Shown here one piece after another: positions 56,935-64,000 of a stretch of DNA of 64,000 bases. The stretch is from Candidatus Micrarchaeum acidiphilum ARMAN-2 (GTDB lineage Archaea; Micrarchaeota; Micrarchaeia; Micrarchaeales; Micrarchaeaceae), in NCBI GenBank assembly GCA_009387755.1, contig GG697240.1:250001-314000 (forward strand), written 5' to 3'. The stretch's first letter is position 1. Every line of letters begins with the position of its first letter. The notes under the pieces are model-generated. The model was not told the origin of the DNA, made no database searches, and was given only the letters and a program-made list of their open reading frames with translations. Position numbers and translations under genes: made by a program.

Positions 56935-57140
56935 CTGTTCTTTGCACCTCTCTCATTAAGCACTGTGTTCATTCTTGCCATCGTCCTCTTTATCTCGCGT
57001 ATCTTTACTACCTTGCTCGAAACCCCGGTAGCTGCGACCTTTCTCTTCTCTATTGCCAGCTCAAGGACCAGGTCGTTGATCTTTGACCTGAGATCGTTGT
57101 CCGAAAGTGCGCGTATTTCTTTTATCTTTATAATAAGCAC
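56931..57140 (-). CDS. rpl29: Ribosomal protein L29 (uL29)
   Basis: 69 residues, all-helical: EIRALSDNDLRSKINDLVLELAIEKRKVA, then VVKIREIKRTMARMNTVLNER. It sits at the peptide exit tunnel. It is translationally coupled to aIF1 by a four-base overlap. It is detached from the main ribosomal protein cluster, which is not in this window. Confidence 0.93.
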   Translation of the reverse strand: MLIIKIKEIRALSDNDLRSKINDLVLELAIEKRKVAATGVSSKVVKIREIKRTMARMNTVLNERGAKNR

Positions 57141-57229
57141 CTTTTGCGTTATTCTTTATTGATTAATAGATATTAAAAGCTTTCGATGCCTGCCTTTACG
57201 CTTTGGTGTTTTGCGTGAAGGAAAATAAA

Positions 57230-57250
57230 AGGATAGCAAAAGGCTATCCT
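57230..57250 (-). terminator. Intrinsic-terminator-like hairpin after the MFS gene
   Basis: On the minus strand AGGATAGC(5 nt)GCTATCCT is followed by TTTTATTTTC. The stem overlaps the stop codon region of the transporter. It is the hairpin in the window most like a bacterial-style terminator. Confidence 0.6.
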
Positions 57251-58581
57251 GAATACTTTACAAGATCCAGCTTTGTCGTATCCTTGAAATACAGTATCGC
57301 TGCCATTGCGGCTATTGTGTATATCATTATCATTATTCCTATATACAGGTAGGCGATATGTATTCCCACCGCAGCCAGTATCATGCCGGCTAGGATGGGC
57401 ACAAGCCCTCCGCCGTATACCTGGGATATCTGGTATCCCGCGCTGGCTCCCGATGCCCTGTACTTGGTCGGGAAATTCTCCGTATAGAATACAGGTATTG
57501 CGCCGTATCCGAATCCGAAGACGAAGCCGAATCCTATCAGGTCTGCAAGGGTTGCAAGCCAGAAATTGCCGGTGTTTATCAGCGCGAAGTATGGTATCGC
57601 AAACACGAACAGGACTATTGCAGCTACCATCAGTATGGGCTTCCTGCCGTATTTGTCAGCCAGCACAGACGCTATCAGCATGAATACGAACATCCCTGCC
57701 GCTGCAATCAGCCCGATCTCCTCTGCAGTAATCGCGCTGAACCCTACCGCAGTCATGTAGCTTGTTCCGAATACGAATGCCAGGAAGAAAGCTCCTCCGA
57801 ACATCGCATTTACCAGCGAAGTGCCGAGTATCCTGCCCGGCATTTCCTTCCATACTCTGCTTGCAGGATATTCAAGCACTTTTCTTTTCTGCTTGAACTT
57901 GTCGAACAGCAAGCTGTCACTGAGCCTCATTCTTATTATCACACCTATTACTGCAACAATGAATCCTATTCCGAAAAGTATCCTCCATCCATAGCTCATG
58001 AATGCGGCGTGGCTCATGGAGCCCGTAATTGCTAGCACAGACCCGAAGCCGAGGAGAAGGCCGAACGGTATTGCAAATCCGGTCCATGCACCCCAGAACG
58101 CCCTGTGCTTTGACTTTGCAGCGTACTCCACCACCCAGGTGGAAGCCGTTCCGAATTCAGCTCCGAAGCTTATTCCCTGGAGCAGTCTGAATATCAGAAG
58201 CAGCACTGCCGCAGCTATTCCAAGGGTTGCGTACCCAGGAGTTAATCCTATAAGCAATGTCGCAACTCCCATAAGCACTAGTGCGTATACCAGTGAATCC
58301 CTCCTTCCTCTCCTGTCAGCTATGTGGCCGAATATGTATGCGCCTACCGGCCTTATTATTATTCCCAGACCGTATATGCTAAGCGCAGCAGCTATTCCAG
58401 CAAGAAGCGATGTGTGGAAGAATACGGTTCCCCATACAGTAGCTGCGATTATTCCAGTCACAAGGAAGTCGTACTGCTCTATTATGGAACCTATGATGCT
58501 GCCAGTTGCAACCTTCGCTATCTGCGAAGTTGTGGGTGCATTAAAATCAAGACTTGAGTCAGAGTCGGATTTTTTCGCCAT
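57244..58581 (-). CDS. MFS transporter, metabolite:H+ symporter (ShiA/ProP-like)
   Basis: 445 residues, twelve hydrophobic spans. IGSIIEQYDFLVTGIIAATVWG, the inter-helix signature GHIADRRGRRDSLVYALVLMG, LLQGISFGAEFGTASTWVVEYA and the second-half ADKYGRKPILM are those of the MHS family. It probably carries an organic acid, sugar acid or amino-acid-like solute with protons. Substrate unknown. Monocistronic with its own terminator. Confidence 0.9.
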   Translation of the reverse strand: MAKKSDSDSSLDFNAPTTSQIAKVATGSIIGSIIEQYDFLVTGIIAATVWGTVFFHTSLLAGIAAALSIYGLGIIIRPVGAYIFGHIADRRGRRDSLVYALVLMGVATLLIGLTPGYATLGIAAAVLLLIFRLLQGISFGAEFGTASTWVVEYAAKSKHRAFWGAWTGFAIPFGLLLGFGSVLAITGSMSHAAFMSYGWRILFGIGFIVAVIGVIIRMRLSDSLLFDKFKQKRKVLEYPASRVWKEMPGRILGTSLVNAMFGGAFFLAFVFGTSYMTAVGFSAITAEEIGLIAAAGMFVFMLIASVLADKYGRKPILMVAAIVLFVFAIPYFALINTGNFWLATLADLIGFGFVFGFGYGAIPVFYTENFPTKYRASGASAGYQISQVYGGGLVPILAGMILAAVGIHIAYLYIGIMIMIYTIAAMAAILYFKDTTKLDLVKYSG

Positions 58582-58724
58582 CTAACAACCCTTGTAAATT
58601 ACGTTTTAATTGTATGGAAAGATTTAAATAGGCACGTGCAGCGCGTATTCTGCGATGTGACAATTGTCGTATGGTTTTTAATTGCATTTTTATATCTTTG
58701 TATTTAATAGTAAGCGATGATTTT

Positions 58725-59141
58725 ATGGGAATGCAGGATAGCACTATACCCAATGCAGTTCAGCAGGACGTTAGTCAGCAGGCCGCGGGCGCGGTAAACG
58801 CTAAAAAAAGCTCTTCGTCGTCTGGAAAGCCGCCAAGGCCGACTGGGGTAACAATTTTGGCAATACTCCAGATACTTGGAGGATTAATTTACATAGTACT
58901 TGGGACAGTTGAAGGCGCGCTTATAGGATCTGGGGCAGTGATATTCATTGCTGTTGGAGCTTTTGCGCTGATTACAGGGCTTGCGCTTTTCGCCGGGCGA
59001 AATTGGGCCAGAATCCTTGTATTGATAGGAGGGGTATTGGACCTGCTTGGCATACCTAATTTTTTTATTGGAACCATAATAGGCATAATAATATTGTATT
59101 ACTTTACAAGGCCACAGATAAAGGCGTATTTCGCAGCGTAA
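58725..59141 (+). CDS. Small membrane protein with three spans, unknown function
   Basis: 138 residues from ATG 58725 (frame open from 58671). A Gln/Ser-rich cytoplasmic head (IPNAVQQDVSQQAAGAVNAK) and KPPRPTGVTILAILQILGGL precede about three to four tight hydrophobic helices rich in Gly and Ile, ending YYFTRPQIKAYFAA. The layout resembles small DUF-type archaeal membrane proteins. No function assignable. A T-looped inverted repeat (GCGCC..GGCGC, 59154-59175) follows its stop. Confidence 0.6.
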   Translation: MGMQDSTIPNAVQQDVSQQAAGAVNAKKSSSSSGKPPRPTGVTILAILQILGGLIYIVLGTVEGALIGSGAVIFIAVGAFALITGLALFAGRNWARILVLIGGVLDLLGIPNFFIGTIIGIIILYYFTRPQIKAYFAA

Positions 59142-59153
59142 AGACTTTGTTCT

Positions 59154-59175
59154 GCGCCTTTTTTTATTTTGGCGC
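59154..59175 (+). terminator. T-rich inverted repeat after the small membrane protein
   Basis: GCGCC(12 nt, all but one T)GGCGC. The T-run on the coding strand is the kind of signal that stops archaeal RNA polymerase. Confidence 0.45.
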
Positions 59176-59229
59176 CATTTCTTAAAAACATTTAAAAACC
59201 TATTTGATGTAAATAGTATTACTGCTTTT

Positions 59230-59260
59230 CCCGCAGGCACTGCATTTGTTTGCAGGAGGG
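59230..59260 (+). promoter_or_regulatory. Leader hairpin and Shine-Dalgarno of the L1 operon
   Basis: A strong AGGAGGG (59254-59260) lies seven bases before the L1 ATG at 59267, unusual in this window where most genes have no clear ribosome site. Bases just upstream can pair: CTGCA(59240-59244)/TGCAG(59251-59255) and CCC(59230-59232)/GGG(59258-59260), which would hide the site. Archaeal L1 represses its own operon by binding its mRNA, so this is a candidate target. Confidence 0.4.
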
Positions 59261-59266
59261 ATTTTA

Positions 59267-59899
59267 ATGGATACTGAACAACTTGATAAGCTTAAGGCGT
59301 TCATTGAAGAAAACAAAGGAAAGAGAAAGTTCATTCAGAGCGTAGAGCTCGCAATAAACTTCAAGGGCATAGATTTTTCCAAGCCGGAAAACAGGCTTAA
59401 CCTTGCCATACAGCTTACAAACGAAAAGGGCAGGGAAACGCATGCCATGGTTTTCGCGGACGATGCCAACATCGCATCCAAGGCGGCTTCCATGGGCGCG
59501 AAGGTGGTATCCAGCTCCGAGATCGCAGGGATGGCTTCAGACAAAAAGAAAATGAACGAACTGCTGCAGTACGAACTTGTCGCCCAGCCATCACTAATGA
59601 CGCAGATTGCAAAGTCGCTTGGTCCCTTCCTTGGTCCTAAAAACAAGATGCCAAAGCCGCTCATAGGTACAGACATAGGCACGATGATATCGAATATAAG
59701 CAAATCGATATACCTGCGCAATAAGGGCAAGTATCTTCCTACGCTGCACTGCGCAGTAGGCACCGAGGCCATGAAGCCGGAGGATCTGGCAAAAAATATT
59801 GATGATGTTATAAATGCAGTTACTAAGAAGGTGGGCAAGCAGAGCATAAAGTCGGTATACGTGAAACTGACGATGAGCAAGCCCATCAAGATAATATAG
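59267..59899 (+). CDS. rpl1: Ribosomal protein L1 (uL1)
   Basis: 210 residues from ATG 59267, fixed by a strong Shine-Dalgarno. KRKFIQSVELAINFKGIDFSKPENRL at the N-terminus, SLGPFLGPKNKMPKP in the middle and KSVYVKLTMSKPIKI at the end are all standard. It forms the L1 stalk of the large subunit and in archaea also acts as operon repressor. First gene of the L1-L10-L12 operon. Confidence 0.96.
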   Translation: MDTEQLDKLKAFIEENKGKRKFIQSVELAINFKGIDFSKPENRLNLAIQLTNEKGRETHAMVFADDANIASKAASMGAKVVSSSEIAGMASDKKKMNELLQYELVAQPSLMTQIAKSLGPFLGPKNKMPKPLIGTDIGTMISNISKSIYLRNKGKYLPTLHCAVGTEAMKPEDLAKNIDDVINAVTKKVGKQSIKSVYVKLTMSKPIKII

Positions 59900-59908
59900 G
59901 GTGCCAGC

Positions 59909-60742
59909 ATGCTAAGCTTGAATGATAAGAAGAAATTTGTCGAAAGGGGTGCCGCCGAACTCAAAAAATATTCTTCGGTAGGGGTAGTTAACCTTAGCGG
60001 CGTACCGGACAGGTTGCTGCAGTCGTCCAGAAACAAAATGAGGGGCAGCACGACTTTCATAATAGGAAGAAAAAAGATGCTTGAAAAAATCCTGGAATCC
60101 AGTGAAGAAACCAAGGAGCTTGCGCAGCACATGTCCGGAACTTCGGCAATAGTGCTGAGCAACGAGGACCCGTTCGAGCTCTATAGAAGGTTCAAGGAAA
60201 ACGAGATAAAGCTGGCGGCAAAGCCGAGGCAGATTGCCCCCGACGACATAGTGATAGAGAGCGGGGAGACCAGCCTGCAGCCGGGCCAGGCTGTAACAGA
60301 GCTAAAGGCGGCTGGCATAGACGTCAAAATAGACAAGGGCAAGGTGGTCATATCCAAAAGCAAGACCCTTGTAGAGAAGGGCGGCATAATAAGCCAGAAT
60401 CTGGCCAAGGCGCTGCACACGCTGGACATACTGCCGTTCACAGCGTCCATAGTGCCGAAGGCAATAAAGTCTGGGAAGGTACTCTTTACGGCAGATGTAC
60501 TTGGCATAACCAAGGAGGACACGCTTGCAAATGTTGCCAGAGCGTTCGCACAGGCGTTTGCGCTCAGCTCCGAGGCTGGCATAGTAAACCAGTACACAAT
60601 AGTGCCCATGATAGAGAAGGCATTCGACGAAGCGATAGCGCTTGGAGTTGACATTAAGGCCCCTGACAGCGGGATTGTGGAGCTGCTGCTTGAGGAGGGA
60701 TACGCGGGCGCGGCGGCTTTGAACGCCGTGCAGGGATCATGA
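59909..60742 (+). CDS. rplP0: Ribosomal protein L10 (P0, uL10)
   Basis: 277 residues. KKFVERGAAELKKYSSVGVVNLSGVPDRLLQSSRNKMRG and the IAPDDIVIESGETSLQPGQ domain are typical of archaeal P0. The C-terminal spine helices that hold L12 dimers are present (ARAFAQAFALSSEAGIVNQY and on), but the acidic P-tail is short. It anchors the stalk that recruits translation GTPases. Nine bases separate it from L1. Confidence 0.95.
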   Translation: MLSLNDKKKFVERGAAELKKYSSVGVVNLSGVPDRLLQSSRNKMRGSTTFIIGRKKMLEKILESSEETKELAQHMSGTSAIVLSNEDPFELYRRFKENEIKLAAKPRQIAPDDIVIESGETSLQPGQAVTELKAAGIDVKIDKGKVVISKSKTLVEKGGIISQNLAKALHTLDILPFTASIVPKAIKSGKVLFTADVLGITKEDTLANVARAFAQAFALSSEAGIVNQYTIVPMIEKAFDEAIALGVDIKAPDSGIVELLLEEGYAGAAALNAVQGS

Positions 60743-60757
60743 TAAAAAGGTGAAAAC

Positions 60758-61063
60758 ATGGAATATGTATATGCGGCGCTGCTTCTTGATGCAGCAGGAA
60801 AGGAGGTAAATGAGCAGGACCTCATAAATGTTGTGAAGGCTGCGGGGTTCACCCCGGACGAGGCCAAGGCAAAGGCGATAGTTTCTTCGCTCAAGGGCGT
60901 GAACATAAAGGATGTTATAAAGAACGCACAGGCTTCAAGGGCTGTTGCGGCGGCACCGGCTGCGGCGCAACCGGAGCAGGCAAAGGCTGCAAAGAAAGAG
61001 GAGAAGGAGGAAAAGAAGAGCGAAGAGGAAGCGGCAGGAGGACTGGCTTCGCTGTTCGGATAA
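60758..61063 (+). CDS. rpl12: Ribosomal protein L12 (P1)
   Basis: 101 residues. [30 protein letters not shown] is the dimerisation domain, an Ala-rich and then Lys/Glu-rich hinge follows, and the C-terminus AGGLASLFG is the GTPase-binding tail. It forms the stalk with L10. An RBS-like AAAGGTG precedes its ATG by six bases. Last gene of the operon, followed by a GC hairpin. Confidence 0.96.
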   Translation: MEYVYAALLLDAAGKEVNEQDLINVVKAAGFTPDEAKAKAIVSSLKGVNIKDVIKNAQASRAVAAAPAAAQPEQAKAAKKEEKEEKKSEEEAAGGLASLFG

Positions 61064-61074
61064 TTGCTTTTGGC

Positions 61075-61090
61075 GCGGGCTTACGCCCGC
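61075..61090. terminator. GC-rich hairpin between L12 and the convergent metallopeptidase gene
   Basis: GCGGGC-TTAC-GCCCGC, perfect 6-bp stem, in the 27-bp gap between the convergent stops. No T-tract. Confidence 0.5.
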
Positions 61091-61852
61091 CTAAGAGGTT
61101 ATGGTGAAGGAGTTTTCTCTAAGCCATCTCCTCCTTTCCTTATAGTCCGGAATGAAGGAGCGCACCATATCCCAGAAGCGTCTTGAATGCGATCTTATCT
61201 TTGCATGCACGAGCTCGTGTACTACCACGTATTCCAGTATTTGGTACGGAGCGTACAGCAGCTTTGTGTTGAGCATGAGGCTGCCGTCCTTTGTGGAGTA
61301 GTATCCCCACACCCTTCTGCTAGGCTTTACAATCAGCCTTCTAACTTCTGATTTCGGGCCCGACGAATTTATTTTTTCCACTATCTCGCCTAGCCTGCGG
61401 CCCGAGGCCTCTGAAAGCACCTTGGATATCACCTTGGAGGCCAGTTCTTCTGAGGCCGACGGCGGAGTGCTTTCAGGAATATATGCAGTTATTGTGTTCC
61501 CTGATACCCTTGCGCTGCACGTGGACCTGGCAGCCCTTAAGATGCAGATCCTGAACTCCGTGCCCAAGGGCCTTGTAAGCTGGCCGTCGGCAAACCTCAA
61601 TTGCCCGTCCAGCAGGTACCTTCCAGGGTTTGAGAGTATGGCTTTCGAAATGCGATCGCGGAGCGACAGCACAGTTTTTGCGGATGCCTTGGAGCCCAAG
61701 GATGCAGGCAGCTCTATGACTACCTCGCCGTTTTTGACCCTTGCATATGAATTGCGTATTCTCTTTTTTATGATCCTGACTGGGATTTCCTTTGCGCCGA
61801 TTCTTATTGGCTCGGCATGCATGCCGTTTTCTTCGCCGAGGCTGATTTCCAT
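61091..61852 (-). CDS. YgjP-like (DUF45) zinc metallopeptidase
   Basis: 253 residues. The zinc motif VVVHELVHAKIRSHSRRFWDMV (HExxH plus a downstream His) near residue 210 and the ending YKERRRWLREN are typical of the YgjP/DUF45 family. The N-terminal beta part (IPVRIIKKRIRNSYARVKNG) matches its usual domain. Putative protease of unknown substrate, related to WSS1/SprT-like enzymes. Divergent from csl4. Confidence 0.85.
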   Translation of the reverse strand: MEISLGEENGMHAEPIRIGAKEIPVRIIKKRIRNSYARVKNGEVVIELPASLGSKASAKTVLSLRDRISKAILSNPGRYLLDGQLRFADGQLTRPLGTEFRICILRAARSTCSARVSGNTITAYIPESTPPSASEELASKVISKVLSEASGRRLGEIVEKINSSGPKSEVRRLIVKPSRRVWGYYSTKDGSLMLNTKLLYAPYQILEYVVVHELVHAKIRSHSRRFWDMVRSFIPDYKERRRWLRENSFTITS

Positions 61853-61975
61853 GGGATCGATTTATAAGAAGTTTCGGAAAGGTTATTAAAGCTTGTTTGA
61901 CAAAATAACTATGTAAATTGCGCTTTTTGCCTTTCTAAAAAAGGTGATTTTATACACGATGATTTGGACATAGTA

Positions 61976-62596
61976 ATGCCGGGCGACAGGCTTTCGACAG
62001 AGGAGGAATTCCTTCCGTCAAGGAATACGTATTCGGAGAACGGACAGATATACTCGCTTGTAGTAGGCAGGGCCAAGGTAAACGAGGGCAAGATGGAGGT
62101 TGAGCCTTGCGGCGCCAGCATAGAAAAATTCCACAGGCACATGTATGTGGTAGGCGAAGTCGTAGGCGAGCTTAAAAGCATACTTTTCGTAAAGCTTGAC
62201 GACATCAAAATCAAGGACAAGACTTATATACCATCGGGCAAGGACGGAAAAATCCTGCTTCCGAGGGACAGGCCTCCGAACCCCAGGTTCAGAAGGGACA
62301 GCAGGCCGCAGCCGCATCACGAGGCCGAGCAAAAGCCCTGCGGGCTGGGCGACATAATACTGGCAAAGATAGCGTTCGTTGATGAAGACACGTACGCCCT
62401 TGAAGTGAGGGAGGAGGAAGGCGGCGTAGTGTATTCGAGGTGCCCTGTATGCGGTGGGGTAATGACTCTTGGCCAGAGACACGGCGAGCTGCTCTGCCAG
62501 AACTGCAAGCACAGGGAAATGAAAAAGGTAAGCCCCATGTACGGCAATTTTGCGGCAATAGAGAAGTTCATAGTGGACAGGATAGACTCTGAATGA
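61976..62596 (+). CDS. csl4: Exosome subunit Csl4
   Basis: 206 residues from ATG 61976 (TTG 61964 is an alternative), with TATA-like GATTTTATACAC about 30 bp upstream. VMPGDRLSTEEEFLPSRNTYSENGQIYSLVVGRAKV is the N-terminal domain, an S1-type middle part follows, and the C-terminal zinc ribbon reads CPVCGG...LLCQNC. It caps the archaeal RNA exosome. Its middle contains a charged His/Pro/Arg-rich insert (PPNPRFRRDSRPQPHHEAEQ). rpoL starts just beyond its stop. Confidence 0.9.
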   Translation: MPGDRLSTEEEFLPSRNTYSENGQIYSLVVGRAKVNEGKMEVEPCGASIEKFHRHMYVVGEVVGELKSILFVKLDDIKIKDKTYIPSGKDGKILLPRDRPPNPRFRRDSRPQPHHEAEQKPCGLGDIILAKIAFVDEDTYALEVREEEGGVVYSRCPVCGGVMTLGQRHGELLCQNCKHREMKKVSPMYGNFAAIEKFIVDRIDSE

Positions 62597-62610
62597 TGAG
62601 AGTGATTGCA

Positions 62611-62880
62611 ATGGAAGCAAAGATAATAAAGAATGACAGCAAGGAGCTCCAGATAGAATTCGAAGATGGGGACATCACCATACCTGACCTCATAGTTAAT
62701 GCAGTCATTAACGACAAGGACGTTGAATTTGCAGGTGTGGAGAAGGACCATCCAGAGGTTGGCAAGCCCAGGCTTGTAATAAAGACCTTAAAGAAGCACC
62801 CTGCTAAAATCGTGGAGGAGGCCATAGAAAGCATAGAGAAGGACACCGAAACCATAAAGAAGATGATAAGCAAAAAGTAA
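62611..62880 (+). CDS. rpoL: RNA polymerase subunit RpoL (Rpo11)
   Basis: 89 residues from ATG 62611 (62593 would overlap csl4). MEAKIIKNDSKELQIEFEDGDITIPDLIVNAV and DVEFAGVEKDHPEVGKPRLVIKT are diagnostic. It pairs with RpoD in the polymerase assembly platform. Co-transcribed with csl4, a common archaeal neighbour. Confidence 0.94.
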   Translation: MEAKIIKNDSKELQIEFEDGDITIPDLIVNAVINDKDVEFAGVEKDHPEVGKPRLVIKTLKKHPAKIVEEAIESIEKDTETIKKMISKK

Positions 62881-62907
62881 CTGTCTTCTTTTCATCATTT
62901 CTGTATG

Positions 62908-62938
62908 CAGCAGGTGCCGGCGCCTTCGGCAGGTGCTG
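62908..62938. other. Interrupted hairpin downstream of rpoL
   Basis: CAGCA-GG-TGCCG(7 nt)CGGCA-GG-TGCTG: two 5-bp stems separated by a symmetric GG/GG internal loop. It lies 27 bases after rpoL and 80 before the DUF99 gene. It may terminate the csl4-rpoL transcript or be a protein-binding RNA element. Confidence 0.4.
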
Positions 62939-63017
62939 ATGCGTACTTTATTTCTTTTAGGCGTCCGCCGATTTTCTTTATAAATATTTTGTCATTACAT
63001 ATCATGCTAGTGGCAGC

Positions 63018-63578
63018 ATGCTTAAGAAGGGTGTAAGGATACTTGCAATAGCAAGCGGACCTATTCAGACTTCAAAAAAATCCACTATACTGGTGGGTGT
63101 TGTTTTCAGGGATGGAACAATAGAAGGTGTGCTTTCCGAGAGCATTGCAGTAAACGGCGCAGATGCAACAGGAAAAACAGTGCGCATGGCCTTAAGGTCG
63201 AGGTTCAGGGAGCAGATAAAGATTGTGGCTTCTAACGGCATTGCAATCGCTGGCCTTAACGTGCTGGATCTTGGGGTGATTGAGCGCAGGCTCAGGGTGC
63301 ATACTGTGGTACTGACAAGAAAGAAGCCGCACGAGGGAGAGCTGCTAATGGCGTTGCGCAGGTTCGGTGAGGCAAGCGGCACAGGCGTTGAAGGCAGGGC
63401 GTTGGCAGTAAAGGCGGCTAATCTTAGGGGTTTTTCCAGGATCGGGGGCTTTTATTTGCAGTCCGGGCTTGATAAAACCGACCTTAAGGCCATTTACGGA
63501 CAGGTGTTCGAATCGCTCAGGATTGCGCACCTGATCGCCAAAGGCGTAAGCTACGGCGAGTCAAAAGGCAGGATATAG
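63018..63578 (+). CDS. DUF99 family protein
   Basis: 186 residues, the usual size. KKGVRILAIASGPIQTSKKS, VVFRDGTIEGVLSESIAVNG, SNGIAIAGLNVLDL and VLTRKKPHEGELLMALRRF are typical of DUF99, an archaeal family whose fold is related to endonuclease V. Function not established. A TATA-like TTTATAAATATT is about 35 bp upstream. Followed after 22 bp by the convergent M20 gene. Confidence 0.9.
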   Translation: MLKKGVRILAIASGPIQTSKKSTILVGVVFRDGTIEGVLSESIAVNGADATGKTVRMALRSRFREQIKIVASNGIAIAGLNVLDLGVIERRLRVHTVVLTRKKPHEGELLMALRRFGEASGTGVEGRALAVKAANLRGFSRIGGFYLQSGLDKTDLKAIYGQVFESLRIAHLIAKGVSYGESKGRI

Positions 63579-63600
63579 GAATGAGGTTTGTACTGCGGAG

Positions 63601-64000
63601 TCACAGCGCCATGTACGCAAATACCTTGGCGTCTTCGACCATGTCTGCTATCTTGCAGTACTCGTTTGGTATGTGGGCAATGTCTTCGCAGGTTTCCCAC
63701 GCAGCGGCAGGGATGTTCTCGTCGCGGAAGTGCTTTGCCACGGTGCCGCCGCCTATGCCTATGAACTTGGGCTCTTTATTCCTTAGGGACTTTATCGCAT
63801 TAGCGAGCTCCACTGCGACCTTAGAATCGCTTTTGGTAGGAGGCGCAGGGTCTTCCCTGTTGAATATTTCCACCTTGAATTTCGCGCCGGTATCAGCGCC
63901 GACTTTCGACGCTGCTTCGTTTATCGTATTGAGTATGTCGTCTATCTTGTATTCGGGCAGTATCCTGCAGTCCATATATGAAACCTCCTTGCCGGGCACT
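63601..64000 (-). CDS. M20-family metallopeptidase (ArgE/DapE-like), C-terminal part
   Basis: 133 codons are visible and the frame continues beyond the window edge. DCRILPEYKIDDILNTI is the dimerisation ('lid') domain boundary. KFIGIGGGTVAKHFRDENIPAAAW and YCKIADMVEDAKVFAYMAL belong to the returning catalytic domain; the HIPNEYC motif supplies the last zinc-ligand His. It may be an amino-acid deacylase or peptidase. The first part with the remaining ligands is outside the window. Confidence 0.85.
   Translation of the reverse strand, partial: VPGKEVSYMDCRILPEYKIDDILNTINEAASKVGADTGAKFKVEIFNREDPAPPTKSDSKVAVELANAIKSLRNKEPKFIGIGGGTVAKHFRDENIPAAAWETCEDIAHIPNEYCKIADMVEDAKVFAYMAL

Noticed and set aside
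57998..58585. 195-residue plus-strand ORF
   Set aside because: Antisense shadow of the MFS transporter.
59335..60906. Long minus-strand ORFs (275 and 241 residues)
   Set aside because: Antisense to the L1, L10 and L12 genes, whose identity is certain.

Overview
The window is archaeal. It carries replication factor C, aIF5B, aIF1, archaeal methionine adenosyltransferase, fibrillarin and Nop5, pelota, Kae1 and Bud32, Spt4/Rpo7/RpoL, ribosomal proteins L1-L10-L12-L29-S26e, exosome Csl4, translin and Trm56. Gene starts follow TATA-box promoters with short or absent leaders, and ATG, GTG and TTG are all used. The short compact genes, the many small coiled-coil and zinc-ribbon proteins of unknown function, a tRNA-Arg with an intron inside the T-loop, and a Nop5 without its usual N-terminal domain suggest a small-genome DPANN archaeon of the Micrarchaeota (ARMAN) kind. 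That placement is inference.

Layout. 1-16.5 kb is core genome: a partial M13 peptidase, a small hydrolase, a PPOX-type flavoprotein, RfcS, a Bcp peroxiredoxin, MEMO, DinB polymerase, thioredoxin reductase, a beta-CASP-like nuclease, Nudix, a DUF59 protein, NDK, aIF5B, MetK, a glycosyltransferase and a winged-helix regulator. 25.6-36 kb holds pelota, DedA, a second GT4 enzyme, a K+ channel, a degenerate ROK protein, a DMT transporter and two AT-rich surface-type genes. 35.9-64 kb is again core: two tRNAs, fibrillarin, GluRS, an FKBP isomerase, the rpoE1/spt4 cluster, Nop5 diverging from GlyRS, Ogg, translin, S26e, KEOPS genes, Trm56, aIF1-L29, an MFS carrier, the L1-L10-L12 operon, Csl4-RpoL, DUF99 and a partial M20 peptidase.

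The accessory region is 16,753-25,502. It is a clearly bounded mobile element of 8,750 bp with 16-bp perfect terminal inverted repeats, flanked by a perfect 9-bp direct repeat (GTACAGAGT). Ordered subterminal TATA-like iterons lie inside each end at a 19-20 bp spacing. It encodes an IS4-signature (YREK) DDE transposase with an N-terminal SWIM zinc finger, a divergently transcribed AAA/DUF4143 ATPase, and a methyltransferase/endonuclease pair that looks like a type II restriction-modification system. Internally it is a composite. A left copy has an intact ATPase, a stub of the transposase and its own right-end repeat. A right copy has a stub of the ATPase and an intact transposase plus the R-M pair. 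Between them lies a 3.1-kb block of small overlapping cargo genes. The exact 662-bp duplication around this block is what single-crossover insertion of a 3,775-bp circle into an intact element would leave. The cargo itself contains an exact 797-bp direct repeat and a protein with fourteen tandem [W/R/S][D/H]AA tetrapeptides. This composite element is the best candidate for an undescribed system in the window.
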